From contig CM056875.1 of the NCBI GenBank assembly GCA_029876055.1, forward strand, positions 2,542,001 to 2,606,000: DNA of 64,000 nt, given 5' to 3'. The notes beneath the pieces were generated by a model. It saw nothing but the letters and a program-made list of their open reading frames with translations, was not told where the DNA came from and did no database searches. The first letter of the stretch is position 1, and the number at the start of each line of letters is the position of its first letter. The DNA comes from Madurella fahalii. Its lineage: Eukaryota > Ascomycota > Sordariomycetes > Sordariales. A program made the translations under genes and the position numbers. Of the stretch, positions 24,347 to 35,396 are shown piece by piece.

Positions 24347-26270
24347 CTAATAAACACTACCCCTAATACTCCGATCCTCTCTCTCCGCCTTCAGGAGAGG
24401 ATCCTCCCCGTCCCCATTCTCATCACCATTCACCAACACGGATCTAGTCAGCTCGGACCCGCTCTCCACGTCAGCCCCGCCAGGTTCATGCTCCCCGTCA
24501 GCGTCGTGCTCCCCATCGCTGCTGTGATAATCGCCCAGCCTGTTGGCCCGCATACCCCTGCCCATGCGGCTCTGCTCGCGCCGGTCGTGGTGTGGTTTGA
24601 GGCTCCCGTTGCCGTTGCCGTTGCCGTTGGTGTTGCCGTTGGCGGCGGCAGCAGCAGCAACGTTGTCTCGTGGTCTGAGGGGTAGAGACAGGTTACTCCC
24701 CCCTCCGCCGCCGGCGTGATCATCGTCGTCAGAGGATGATTCAGTGTCGTCGCTTGCAGCGCTGCTATGCCCGCTATATGTGCCGCCAAAGTCGCGGCCC
24801 ACGTGCAACTGCCCGGAATCGAGCGGGCGCGGGGGGAAGTTGGGGCTCTTGAGGCGGGCGCGGAGGCGGTCGTCGACCGAGATGAACGAGGGGGTGCCGT
24901 CCGGGCTCGAGACCACCTCGTCGCGGGCTTTGGTGACGTCGATCTGGGGGCCTGTGACGGTAGCGCAGTCGAGCTGTGGCTCGCCGGGTTCGCCAGTGGG
25001 TGTCTGCGACTGGAAGCGCTTGGCTGCGGGCCGCCGGCTAACGAGGGTTTGACTGTTGGCTGTACCGTTGAAGGAGGGGTTGACGATGCCATGAGTCGAC
25101 CCGCCGGCGCCGGCGCCGGCGTGGGTACTCGCGCCGTTGGGCACGGTGGTGCTGTTGCTCCCGCCCGACATGCTGCTACCACCACTCTCGCTCGTAGCCA
25201 GGCCGGCGGCACGGTTAGAGATTACACTGTCGCTCTTGACGAGGTCAGCCAGCGTCTGGCGGATCTTGAAGCTCTTGTCGTGGTTGCAGCCGTCTGGACA
25301 GCCTCCCCAGCGACGTCGGGTCTCGATGGTGGCGGCGCGCGAGAGCGTGGAGACGTCCTTACTGTTTCCGTTCTCCTTGCCGTCCTTGCCGTCCTTGCCG
25401 TCCTCGCCGTTCTCCTTCGCCAGCAGCGCGGCGCGCTCCCGCTTGAGCGCTGACCATGTCCGCAGTTTGTTTTCGAGTATGTATTTCCCCGTCTCGTCGT
25501 TGTGCTTCATGATCAGGAACTCGCAGTGGTTGACGTTGCGGAGGTCTTCGAAGTACTCGACGCTGAAGTGGTACCACTTCATGAGAAAGACACGCGACAT
25601 GAGGCCGTGGGTGACTGCGCGACAACAGCAACATTAGTGTCCATTGCACGTTCCCGCTGGTGTCCTAGCAGAGGGGACGCACCTAGCACGCAGACGCTGG
25701 CAAAGTCGTCCTCGCCGAATTGGCGCCACAGACTCTCGTTGAAACCACTAATTCGGTCGTAGGCATCAGCGGCGCTCTCGCCGTTGGGGATGCGGTAGAA
25801 GAAGTGGCCGTAGTCGGCACGCTCCTGCCACATGCGCTCCATCTCGGCGCTGCATGGTTGGAAGTTGCCAAAGTCCTGCTCGCGCAGCCGCGGCTCCTCG
25901 TACACCTTGATCTTGTCACGCTTAAAGGGGCTCGGCTGCGGCTCGTCGCTGGTCAGGGTAGCCAGGATGCCCTCGGTGGTCTCCCGCGTGCGGCGGTACG
26001 GACTTGTGAAGAAGTGCAGCGTATCCTCGGGCCGCAGCATCGCCCGCAGGCGGCGGCCGGCCTCGTATGCTTGCTGCCACCCATCCTGCGTAAGCTTGAC
26101 GCGGTGGTCGGGAATGGTCTGGTGGATATCGCGATTCTCTGCAGACAGGGGGAGGTAGCACGGCGCCTGGTTAGTTTGTTTGGTTCAGCTGCCGGGTCGT
26201 GAGACGGTGACGTACTGTTGCCCTCCGACTGGGCGTGTCTGATAAGTATGATGAGTCTTGGTTTCCCCAT
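24347..26270 (-). CDS. DET1: Histidine phosphatase (phosphoglycerate-mutase family), DET1-like
   Basis: Model: exons 26270-26216, 26138-25683 and 25614-24347; introns 26215-26139 and 25682-25615 are GT-AG. It encodes 592 aa. The start ATG directly precedes the hallmark RHAQSEGN (residues 11-18) with catalytic phospho-acceptor His12. After the first intron it reads KNRDIHQTIPDHRVKLT, and the second catalytic histidine is in VTHGL (His173) just after the second intron. The core of about 240 residues matches the yeast Det1 group of branched-clade histidine phosphatases; yeast Det1 is an acid phosphatase linked to sterol movement between membranes. The C-terminal ~350 residues are a long low-complexity tail (KDGKDGKEN, poly-Asn/Gly, acidic Ser/Asp) not needed for catalysis and probably disordered. 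A cysteine-bearing segment (WGGCPDGCNH) sits between core and tail. Divergent from PRKRIP1 with a ~1.4 kb shared upstream region. Confidence 0.92.
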
Positions 26271-27715
26271 GGTGAAGTCACCGCAAGCAGTCTGGTATCG
26301 GTGTATGCAGGTACGGTGTGTAGAGTTCTCTCAGTTGGGTCAAGCACTGGGGCAGGTAGCTCGAGTTTCGAAACGAAGGTTGCCGTTAGCGGCGGGGGTA
26401 AGGCGCAGTCAGAAAGTGGCAAAACGAACGAGCGGCACTGGAGAGAGACTGATATACTAGAGAGAGAGAAAAAGATGTATTCGCATGTATGACTGGCATC
26501 AATCGACTCAGCCCGGTCCCTGGGCCGGTTGCCTTGCAGTTCCTCAGTCGATGCCCGAGATTCAATTACCAAATGCAAGGCCTGGGCCGAGAGAGGGAAA
26601 AGAGTTGGGCATTGAGCGTGCCGTGTGCCCCACCACACAGCCCTCTCTTTCTTCTTAAAAGCGCGCTTCCCGGCGTCTGATGGTGGATTTCTCGGTGCGG
26701 CCGGGCCAGTCTTTTCGCTCCCAATTCCATTTAGCCTCGTACAGAACAGGCGAGCGCCGTTGTCAAACGCAATGGGCCCATCTCGCACAGCGGGATTCGC
26801 GATCACCCCTCCTCGTCTGTGGATGCTCGCGCCACTTCTGGCGCTCCCGCAGCAGCTTTGCTTGGATTTGCCAAGGTCTGATTGGACAAGAGCCACCCCC
26901 GGTCCGCTGCCTGATCAGCGCCGAATAAAACGGCCTGCCGAGTCCCAGCTGCGGTACGAGGCTGTTACGCCGGTAGTTCGGCCCCCGGCCGGGGTCTTGT
27001 GCGAGCCACAGATCGCTCGAAACAAGCGCCGGGATCTCGGATTGGCCACTTGTCCGTCAGGATTGTTGACGATGGTGGCTGCACCGAGCGCCAGTAAAAC
27101 AATGCAGCCGCAGCCTGTAAGGTTAGTGTGCTCTGTTGAAGCGTCAGTCAGCATTCCGACTTCTGTCACGCCCTCGAAGTAAACCGCACGAAATAAAACA
27201 TTCAACTAGATCGAATTTGCTGAAACATTCCCGCACCGCCTTCCCGTGAGATCATCACAAGGCCGAACACGCGATTGCGCTTAAAAATTCCTTTCTGCAC
27301 CTGAAGCAACCTCAGCCAGCGTCTACGTGTAGCATGCGTTCCCCACGGCCACGTGATGGTAAAAGTGGGCAACTGGAAGCCGCCAAGTTTTGGCTGAACT
27401 GCAAGTCCATTGACATATTACATAACACGTCCCACACTACCAAGCGAACCTGCGAGGCTGCGAAGTGCCTGGACAGATGGCCCCACATTAAATTCCCGAC
27501 CCATTTGGCTCATATCGTCAGTCTGCGCGTCGCGAAGAACCACCACCACTATCAGTCTATCACCAGCGCCTACAACCACCATCTTGCAACCCCCCATCCC
27601 CCATCATCAAACGAAAAGAGCTGGGGAGATAATAATAATAATAAAACAAACAAAACAAAACAAAGAGAAAAGAAAAAAAAAAACAAAAAAAAAAAAAAAA
27701 AACAAACAAACAAAC
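26271..27715. promoter_or_regulatory. Divergent intergenic region between DET1-like and PRKRIP1 genes
   Basis: About 1.4 kb upstream of two genes read outward, so it must hold both promoters. The right end (about 27660-27715) is an extremely A-rich leader with an A17-18 run and CAAA repeats ending immediately at the PRKRIP1 ATG. I see no coding region. Confidence 0.6.
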
Positions 27716-28363
27716 ATGGCAACCTCCAACCCCACCAAAACCGACCCGCTCACCACCCGGCCGGTGAAGCGGTCGCGGCGGGCGCTGTCGCCGACGTCGT
27801 CGCAAGCCGCGTCGCTGTCGACGCTCTTCGCCAACCCGACGCAGGAGATCCGGATCCCCGAGTCGAGCGCGCCGGCGCGCAAGCCGCTGCCCCCGCCGCC
27901 CGAGATCGTCACCAACGTGCAGGGCTCGTCGGCGGGCGCCGGGTCGGGCGAGTTCCACGTGTACAAGGCGGCGCGGCGGCGCGAGTACGAGCGCCTGCGG
28001 CAGATGGAGGAGGAGAACCGGCGGGAGAAGGAGCGGGACGAGTTTGAGGAGCGCAGGCGGCAGCGCGAGAGGGAGGACGAGGAGCGCACTAGGAAGAGGC
28101 GGGAGAAGAGGGAGAAGAAGAAGGGGAAGAAGGGCAAAGGGGGCGGTGGGAACGGAAATGAGAACGGAAATGAGAACGGAAATGGGAATGGAATCAAGGC
28201 GGATGGGCAAGGGCAGAGCGGAAATGGAGGAGCGAATGTCAATAGGTCGGAAAGGAATAGGGACGGGAATGGGAATGGGGATGGGGATGGTGCTGTTGCT
28301 GCTGGTGAGAAGGATGCAAAGAACAGTCCGCGTGCGGCTGGAGACCGGGATGCACCTGCTGCA

Positions 28364-28401
<38 letters not shown>

Positions 28402-28450
28402 AACGTCGGCGACGGACGGCCCGGGACTGGTTATTCTCGACGAAGACTGA
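27716..28450 (+). CDS. PRKRIP1/DUF1168 family protein (spliceosome-associated)
   Basis: Single exon, 244 aa; the ATG at 27716 follows a run of CAAA repeats. Residues about 55-90 carry the family core: a Pro-rich stretch, then VTNVQGSSAGAGSGEFHVYK and ARRREYERLRQME, which is diagnostic of DUF1168/PRKRIP1. Human PRKRIP1 is a dsRNA-binding nuclear protein seen in spliceosomal complexes as a helical strut. A long charged helix (Glu/Arg, about residues 85-125) follows, then a Lys/Gly-rich segment, Asn-Glu-Gly repeats, and a poly-Ala tract encoded by a (GCT)n repeat (about 28365-28402). The last residues are the acidic LVILDED. It converges with CCT3, 244 bp between stops. The frame stays open upstream of the ATG, but that sequence is homopolymeric leader. 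Confidence 0.88.
28365..28402 (+). repeat. (GCT/CTG)n trinucleotide repeat within coding sequence
   Basis: About a dozen GCT codons in frame encode a poly-alanine run near the C terminus of the PRKRIP1 protein. Likely length-polymorphic. Confidence 0.93.
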
Positions 28451-28694
28451 GATTGAAGAGGAGGTTTACACTGACACAACGTCACAATGTCGCGGTGAGT
28501 TGGGCCGCGTCATGAGCGAGATGGAACCTTTTAATTCGATCCGGCCAGACGAATCGGGTCCTTATTTTTTGTTTATCTATCATGGCGAGGCATCCTGTGA
28601 TTTTTCACACTTAACGGGGTATTTTCTACGCCGGCGGACCTCAGCCCACCACTGGCTTCATGGATACCACGCTGCCTAAAGACGGGCAGCCTCT

Positions 28695-30625
28695 CTAATC
28701 GTCTGCCACGGCGCCGGTGCCGACGCCCGGTTGCGCCTTTCTGGCGCTGCAAATATCGTCTACTCTCAACAAGAGACACGCGGCCTATCAAACAGCTAGT
28801 TAGCAACCTCCCCCCCCCGTTCCTCTCAAGTCTAGAGTCGGAAATACATACCTCAATCGCCGTCTTCATGCTCTGCACCTTGATGGCCTCGGGCTCCCAC
28901 ACGCCGTAGTCCTTCATGTCCACCAGTGCGCCCGTATCCCCGTTGACGCCCCACGAGCTCTTGCCCTCCGCGTGCTTGGCCCGCAGGTCCGTCAACACCC
29001 TGACGGGACTCTTGCCCGCGTTCTGGATCAGCGTCCGGGGGATCACCTCAAGCGCCTCTGCGACGGCCTTGTACGGCCACTGCTGCACGCCTTCGATGCT
29101 CTTGGCCATCTGCGCTAACCTCACCGACACGGCCATCTCGGTGGCGCCGCCCCCGGGCGATAGTCTCGGGTGGAACACGACGTTCCGCGCTACGCCCATG
29201 GCGTCCTGCAGGTTCCGCTCGATCTCGTTGAGCACGTCCTTGGACGGGCCCCTGAGGAGCACCGTGCAGGCCTTTGGTGACTTGCACTTTGTGAGGAAGG
29301 TGAAGTACTCGTCTCCAATCTTCTCAATCTCGAACAAGCCGCACTGCGTGCCGACGTCCGACTCTTGCAAGTCCTCTACCCGGTTTACAATAGTGGCGCC
29401 CGTCGCTCTCGCTATCCGGTTGTTGTCTGTCTTGCGCACGCGCCGCAGGGCCGTCACGTTGGCCTTCATTAGGTAGTGTTGTGCGAGATCTGTTGCCGGT
29501 GCGTCAGCCTGAAAGTTCAAGTCTCGTCGACAGGTAATGTTAGCCTACCGGAAACTCCCTTTTCCGTAATGACCAGGTCCGGGTTGAGGGCGAGGATGTG
29601 CTCGCACATGGCCTTGACCTGCTCCTCCTCAATCTGAAGAATGCGGTTCCAGTCCTCCTCCTTGGTGATCTCAATGTTCGTCTGCGACTCGCCCTTCTTG
29701 TATTCCAGTGGGCAGTCGAGAAGGATGATGCGGGGATTCTCGATCTTGCGGCGCATCTTGGGGTGCGTAATGTCCTTGTTGAGCATGACGCCGTCCAGCA
29801 CCCGGCTGTCCTCAATTTCGCCGCCGGGCACCTTCTCAACCCGCGCGTACCGCTTGATGTCGACCTCGCGCTTGCCGCTGCCCACTTCCCACGTCACAGT
29901 GCGCACCGCCTTGAGTGCGAGGCTGCACATGAGCTCCGACCACCGCGATACAAACTTTGTGCCGATCGACGACGAGATGAGCTGATACATGGCCTTGTCG
30001 TCGTTGACGTCGATCGGGAGAGAGATGTCGTCGATGATCTGCAGCGCATCCTTGAGCGCCCGTTTAAAGGCCGAGATGATGACGACCGGGTGGATGTTGC
30101 GCTCCAGCTGCGGGAGTGCCTGTGCCAGGATCTCGCCGGCTGCCCCGCACCTGTTAGAAGACTGCCGGCGCCCTCTCTTCTGTTGGGCGGCCCACTCACC
30201 TAGGATAATGACGGTCGTCGTTCCATCACCCACCTCCTCGTCCTGCGTCCGGCTCAACTCAATCATGCTCTTGGCCGCGGGGTGCGACACCTCGATCTCA
30301 CGGAGGATGGCGTGGCCGTCGTTTGTGAGCACGATGCCGCCCATTGGGTCCAGAAGCATCTTCAGCATGGCCTTAGGCCCAAGGCACGACCGGATGATAT
30401 CGGCGACACTGCGTTTGTCGAGGGCTTCAGCAACGGCGCTCAACGGTATTGGGGGGCGGGGAAGCGGGCATACGTTTTGGCAGCAGCGATGTTGGACAGC
30501 TGGGCCTTGCGCCCAGTCTGCCTTTCACCGCTCTGGGTGTCTGAAAAAGGTGTGAGTATCAGTGATGGGCCCTAAACAACCATGAGCGGGGAAGGCATAC
30601 TCATCACCAAGACAGGGGCCTGCAT
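28695..30625 (-). CDS. CCT3: T-complex protein 1 subunit gamma (CCT3), cytosolic chaperonin subunit
   Basis: Six exons: 30625-30601, 30540-30474, 30408-30200, 30139-29549, 29489-28852 and 28784-28695; five GT-AG introns of 59-67 nt. It encodes 539 aa, close to yeast Cct3 (534). The first exon codes only MQAPVLVM plus one base, as is typical. Visible chaperonin motifs are LGPKAMLKMLLDP, TNDGHAILRE, the ATPase motif GDGTTT, and SPGGGATEM in the equatorial domain, with VWEPEAIK near the C terminus, which ends in LLLRVDDI plus a short tail. CCT3 is one of eight paralogous subunits of the ring that folds actin and tubulin. The acceptor at 30140 was chosen over one 11 nt earlier because only it restores VIILAGEIL. 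Converges with PRKRIP1. Confidence 0.97.
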
Positions 30626-31766
30626 TTTGCCCGTCGTTGGCTTTCGCCTTGTATCTTGACTGCTTGCTTGCTGTTGTGTTTTGTCTCCCTTTTTGTTCTT
30701 CTCCCTTAAGAGTCTGCCGGGAAATCGAAGAACAGGGCAAAAATAGCAAAGTCTTGAAGGTTGAAAGAGGCTGCAAAATTACGGCCTGGAGAGGGGTTGG
30801 CAGTTTGCTGTCGTCGACTAGGCAGCTCGACACGCAAGGTTGCAAGGTGGGATGGTCCCGAAAACTTCGGAATCGGACCCACCCGAGCTCTCACTCACCC
30901 AGGCCCGAGGTGGGGTTGTCGGATCAACACAACTTCCGCGCTTCGGGGCAGCAACCGCTTACAGGACCGGACGGGACCGTCAGTTACACGGCACTTGATG
31001 ATTGTTCATTATTTGGGTTGTTGTATTTTGTGCGAATATGTTGCAGACTGCTGATTTTAAATCGTTGACGATGGCATAACCATGGCGCCTGCGTAGTTCA
31101 CCCAACGACTCCAACCAAGGGCCACCTCCCCATTAACTCGATTCTTATATCCTTCATCTCATTCAAATTGGCTTCTGCACATATTCATCAAGCCCTGCTT
31201 TCACTGAGCCACCGTACTGATCACCTACATGTAGGTCCGGTCACTCCCTCAGTTATACACGTATTTGATTTCCTCCCACACCACTCTTGTAACTCTTCAA
31301 CTCCCGGATTCGACACAGTACCCACGGTACCAAAGCCATCGTCTCGAACCATATCCCTGAACCAGGTCGCCATCATAGGCAACATGGTTCTGCATCTCCC
31401 CTCCATAAGGAAAAGTAAAACCCGGTGGCCCGAGCTGAACGGAGCCCAATATGTGCAGTAGAAAATGTACTACAAAGCGGACAACGGATGTTGTTAAGTT
31501 GAGCGTCAGAGACCCGCAAGTCTCGTCCAGCTGAAGAATTAGATTTTAAGTAAATGATGCTGTATAGCCGCTCCATGAACGCCAGGAAAGAATTGAAAGA
31601 GAGTAGGAAAAAAAAAAAAAAAAAAAAACGAATTTGTAACAAGGATGTCAGGTGCAGGTTGATGCACGAAAATATAGACAGCATCTCCTTCGCAAGATGG
31701 TATCCTGGTAGAAAGGCGCAACAGCGGTTGCTGGTGCGAGAAATAGCTTTTGCGCATGGCAGATTA
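30626..31766. other. Intergenic, CCT3 promoter and 3' side of the membrane-protein gene
   Basis: About 1.1 kb with no supportable gene. The left part is upstream of CCT3 and the right part downstream of the Mid2-like gene; it includes an A21 run at 31608-31628. Confidence 0.6.
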
Positions 31767-32939
31767 TCAAAAGTTTTGCGAGATTCCGGCCGTTTGCTGT
31801 GGATAATGCGCGGGGTTTTCGATGCGTGTGTTCCTCCTAGCTGTCACATCCCTGATGACGGGCGGAGCAACTCCCTCTGGGCGGCCGCTGTGCCCGCCGT
31901 CTGTGTACGGGTTCCCGCTGCCATACTGGTCATACTGCTGGTAGTATTGATTGGGGCCTCCGTAGGCGACGCCAATGGGCCCGTCCCCAGATCCGTCGGA
32001 TCGGCCGGCCGCGCTATACGACGATGAGGCGTTCGAGGGGCCGCGGTGCACATCAACACGGTTGCTGGCGGCCGAGGGTCCCAACACCCCCAGAATCTCG
32101 CCCTCGGGCGAAGGGGGCGTCTCGCCCATGAGCGGCTCTCCTGATCTCGTGTCTGAAACAGCCGCCCGTGTAGGCGAAGGAGCGTCCGAATAAGCAGCAG
32201 CGCCACCTGACATGGTCGTCGAGGCCTTCCTCCCCGTAGAGCCCGCAAGGGTGGTGGAGCCCCAGCCTCTGTAGCCCGACGAGCCGTCCTGGCTCATTTC
32301 GTAACTAGCACCGGCAACCGCGGGTATCGTGGGGTCAGCATTTGGATTGTAACCGTAATCCTCAACTTCCTTCCGTCTTTGCTCCTCGGCGTCCTTCCGC
32401 TGCTTCCGCTTGCGCCAGAGGAAAATGCCCGCCAGAACCAGGAGAGCAACCGCAGCAATGGGCACCACTACTCCGATCGCAATCCTCGCGCTGTTGCTCA
32501 ATCCCGCGCTCGCGCCATCACTGGGGTTGATAGCAGCGCCCCCGGATGTGCTAGACGGTGGCGGGAGCGTGCCGCTAGTAGGTGAGGTCGGAGGGAGTGT
32601 CTCTGTCAAGATAGTGGTGCTCGTTGACTGTGGCTGATCTGGCGGTGAAGTACTATCCGGCGGTGGTGTGGTAGAAGTGTTAGGTGGAGGTTGAGTGGAT
32701 GATGGAGGTGGTGCACTGGATGAGCTGCTTGTTGTCGTCGTCGGCGGCGGCGGCGGGGGGTTTGATGAGCTGGTCGACGACGACGGAGGATTCGATGTCA
32801 CTGAGCTCGATGATGGCTCGGTAGAAGTGGACGGCGTCGGCTCCGGCGACGTAGACGTATCCGGGTTCGCGCTTGTGACATTGGACATGGTGAAGGTTTG
32901 GCGCTTCAGCCGCGGAAAGTTCCTATACGGAACCGACAT
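31767..32939 (-). CDS. Single-pass membrane protein with Ser/Thr/Pro-rich ectodomain (Mid2/Wsc-like stress-sensor architecture)
   Basis: Open frame of 390 aa with ATG at 32939; a second in-frame ATG at 32888 (MSNVTSANP) is equally possible. Residues about 25-145 are almost entirely Ser, Thr and Pro, as in heavily O-mannosylated wall-spanning ectodomains. Residues 152-174 form one strong transmembrane helix (IAIGVVVPIAAVALLVLAG...), followed by a stop-transfer WRKRKQRK and a ~200-residue cytoplasmic tail rich in Gly, Ser and Tyr. This is the layout of yeast Mid2/Wsc cell-wall-integrity sensors and of many fungal membrane proteins of unknown role. No N-terminal signal peptide and no Cys-rich WSC domain are visible, so either it inserts by its TM helix alone or a signal-peptide exon was missed. 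Function as a sensor is inferred from architecture only. Confidence 0.7.
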   Translation of the reverse strand: MSVPYRNFPRLKRQTFTMSNVTSANPDTSTSPEPTPSTSTEPSSSSVTSNPPSSSTSSSNPPPPPPTTTTSSSSSAPPPSSTQPPPNTSTTPPPDSTSPPDQPQSTSTTILTETLPPTSPTSGTLPPPSSTSGGAAINPSDGASAGLSNSARIAIGVVVPIAAVALLVLAGIFLWRKRKQRKDAEEQRRKEVEDYGYNPNADPTIPAVAGASYEMSQDGSSGYRGWGSTTLAGSTGRKASTTMSGGAAAYSDAPSPTRAAVSDTRSGEPLMGETPPSPEGEILGVLGPSAASNRVDVHRGPSNASSSYSAAGRSDGSGDGPIGVAYGGPNQYYQQYDQYGSGNPYTDGGHSGRPEGVAPPVIRDVTARRNTRIENPAHYPQQTAGISQNF

Positions 32940-35396
32940 TATCAGTAAATGGCGCGCGACAACACATGATCAAGAGGGCTGTAGTGCATTACGAGAACAA
33001 GGGACGACGGGGGAGTCTCTTGCACCTATAACGGCTGTCGCAAAGTAACCACATGCCGCTGGGGCGGGGATAGCACAAACAAAGGGGCGAATGTGAGAGA
33101 GAGGCGGCAATTGCAGCAAGATGGTTCAGACAGAAACCGGGCGCGTCAGACTACGAACCTTTTGGAGCCTTTTGAGGCCTAGCAATGGCCTCGCGACAGC
33201 CGACAGCGCGGTGCGGCTGGATTGGCGCGACAGAGACGCTTCGATGCTGTGCAGAAAGGGGGTGTTTGAGATGCAGGATGATGAGGCCAAATGGATGGCT
33301 GAGCTGCTGGTGCTCGACGTCGGACTGGTCCGGTCCCTGGGCGTTCGGGCTCGCGCGCGAATGGCAATTTGGTGCCAAGAGCAAAAAAAGGAAAATAGCA
33401 GCGAAAAATAAAGGAGGACAAGAAGCAAAAAGACGGGCAGCTCTAGAAGGATCGGTCGAACGAACAAGTCAACAAAGATGTCGTCTCGAAATGCCTCGCA
33501 CAAAAGAACGAGAGGATGATGTGCACCGAGGCCGAGGGCAATGAGGTGGAAAGAACTTTGGCAGAACCCGGGAGGAAATTGAGCGCTGCTCTCTCTTCTC
33601 GGCGTGCAGCACTGGCGCAGGACTGGGCGCAGGGGGGTTGGTTAGCGCGGGCTGTGCCAGGATGCTCGCGACTACCAATCAGCAATCCGGCGACAGCGGG
33701 GACATACAGTGCGATGACGAACGCCGTTCGCCGCAATCGAGGCCCTTCCCCGTCTTCAGGCGGGCTATCTCACCCCGTTATGCGCCGGATTGATGGACGG
33801 TTCCGGGACGATTCTGTCAAAGCAAATCGCAATTCAGACGGATGGATTGAGGGGTCAGGGCCGGTGTCTCTTCCTGTGCCTCGTGTCGGATTGCGCTTCC
33901 CGGTGGGGCTGAAATCTCCGCGCAAGGGATGGGATGACAGGTGCTCGATCGCTTCTCTTTCTTACTGATGCGTCTCACTCGTGCAATCGGCCAGATCTCG
34001 CTTCGTGGTTCGTGACGGCTTTCGGTTTGTGCACGCGATCGGGGCAGCCGGCGAATCAGGGCCGATGTCTAAATTTGGGGTTTCAAAGCTGAGTATCGAA
34101 GCCTCTTGAAAAATCGGCCTCTAATGTGCCGTCAATCGACAAAGGAGGTGTGAGTGAGGTTGACGTGGTCCGCGGGCTTAGACATGGTTTTATTACAAGC
34201 CAGAAGAGGGGGTTTCCCCCGCCCGCTATGTAATCGTGTTGCATTGCCGTCCAGGATAAGTCACCCCACCAATACAGTTCCCGTCCGCCTGCGTATTGGG
34301 CTCGTTTACAAGCCTGCTGGCGTTTCGCCTTGGGCATTCAAGTATACAGGCTGTTGTTTGCTGGGACCCTGGTATGGCGTAAAACGGATACAGTAAGACG
34401 TCTACGCCGAGGCGCACTGACAGGGTTTTCGTTTGCCATCCTCCAACATGATAAAATTAACCATGTGGCGCTCAATGTTGAGTTGAACAGGCTCTAGCTG
34501 ATGGTTCCGATGAAATCTAGGTTTCTACAAGGAGTTTAATCGCATTAAAAGCCGAATGCTTGCCCCGGGTTCGGGAGTGCGGGGCGAGGCACAGCGACCG
34601 GCAAGGATGGCCCATGGAACCATGGCGTTCGTCTGAATTCTCGAAGCCTTTCCCACCTCCATCTCACTGATGAACAAACCGTTTCTCAACCTCGTGTCGC
34701 GATACACTACACGAGGGGACACTGCATCCAGAGCAGCTCAGCCAAAAGTTTTCTTGTCACCTGCCACAGGACTTAAGTAGGCACAGCCTCGCCACTGCCG
34801 GGCTGTTGCACGAATCGATCTTTGTTTTACGGCACGTGTTGGTGCAACTTCGATTGGTGGCCCACCCCGCAACACAAGCAGACAAGACAGTCGTTCACGA
34901 GTAAAAAGTAAAAATAACTCTCCCAGGGCCAACGGCCACATGGTTGGACGATGAAAAAGTCGTGCATACAGTAAGGAACTTGCACCACACCACAGAAAGC
35001 CCCATTGCCATGCGGGCCAATCGTAGTTGTGGATTCAGTCTTGGATCGGAGCTGAACAGTCAGCAGCTTGCAGTAGCCAGGTAATTTCCAGGCCAGGAAA
35101 CCCATCCAGCCCAAGCTGCGCCTTGCAGTTCAGCTACCATACCACCACCAGCCTCTTTACCAGCTTCGAATCTAGAGCCTACTTACATAGTGGACAATCA
35201 GGCTTATGGAATCTCACCAGCCATGGGGTACGTGCCTAGCGTGCCTCTATGAAGTAAAATCTATTACGTTGTAGTAATGGACACCCATTTAGATCTATAG
35301 TGAGATGGAGAAAAAAAAAAAAACACAGCACCCTTACCGGATCGCATAATGCGTTTTGACCAAAATCGCCTAATCATACAGAACCTATCAGTTGCC
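32940..35396. other. Intergenic, promoter side of the membrane-protein gene and 3' side of HUL4
   Basis: About 2.4 kb. Minus-strand frames at 33126-33503 and 33443-33736 look hydrophobic or signal-peptide-like but begin with TTG, not ATG. No other gene-like signal is seen. Confidence 0.5.

Noticed and set aside
24767..25453. 228-codon plus-strand frame opposite DET1
   Set aside because: Low-complexity Val/Ala/Gly shadow of the disordered DET1 tail.
27607..28485. 292-codon minus-strand frame opposite PRKRIP1
   Set aside because: Pro/Phe/Ser repeats arise from reading the A/G-rich PRKRIP1 sequence backwards.
33126..33503. Minus-strand hydrophobic frame (LLLVLLYFSLLF...)
   Set aside because: TTG start, no conservation signal; the hydrophobicity comes from an A/G-rich plus strand read in reverse.
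33443..33736. Minus-strand frame beginning with a signal-peptide-like hydrophobic stretch, possible missing first exon of the Mid2-like protein
   Set aside because: It begins with TTG, has no ATG before the hydrophobic stretch, and would need an unusually long intron of about 600-700 nt for this genome.
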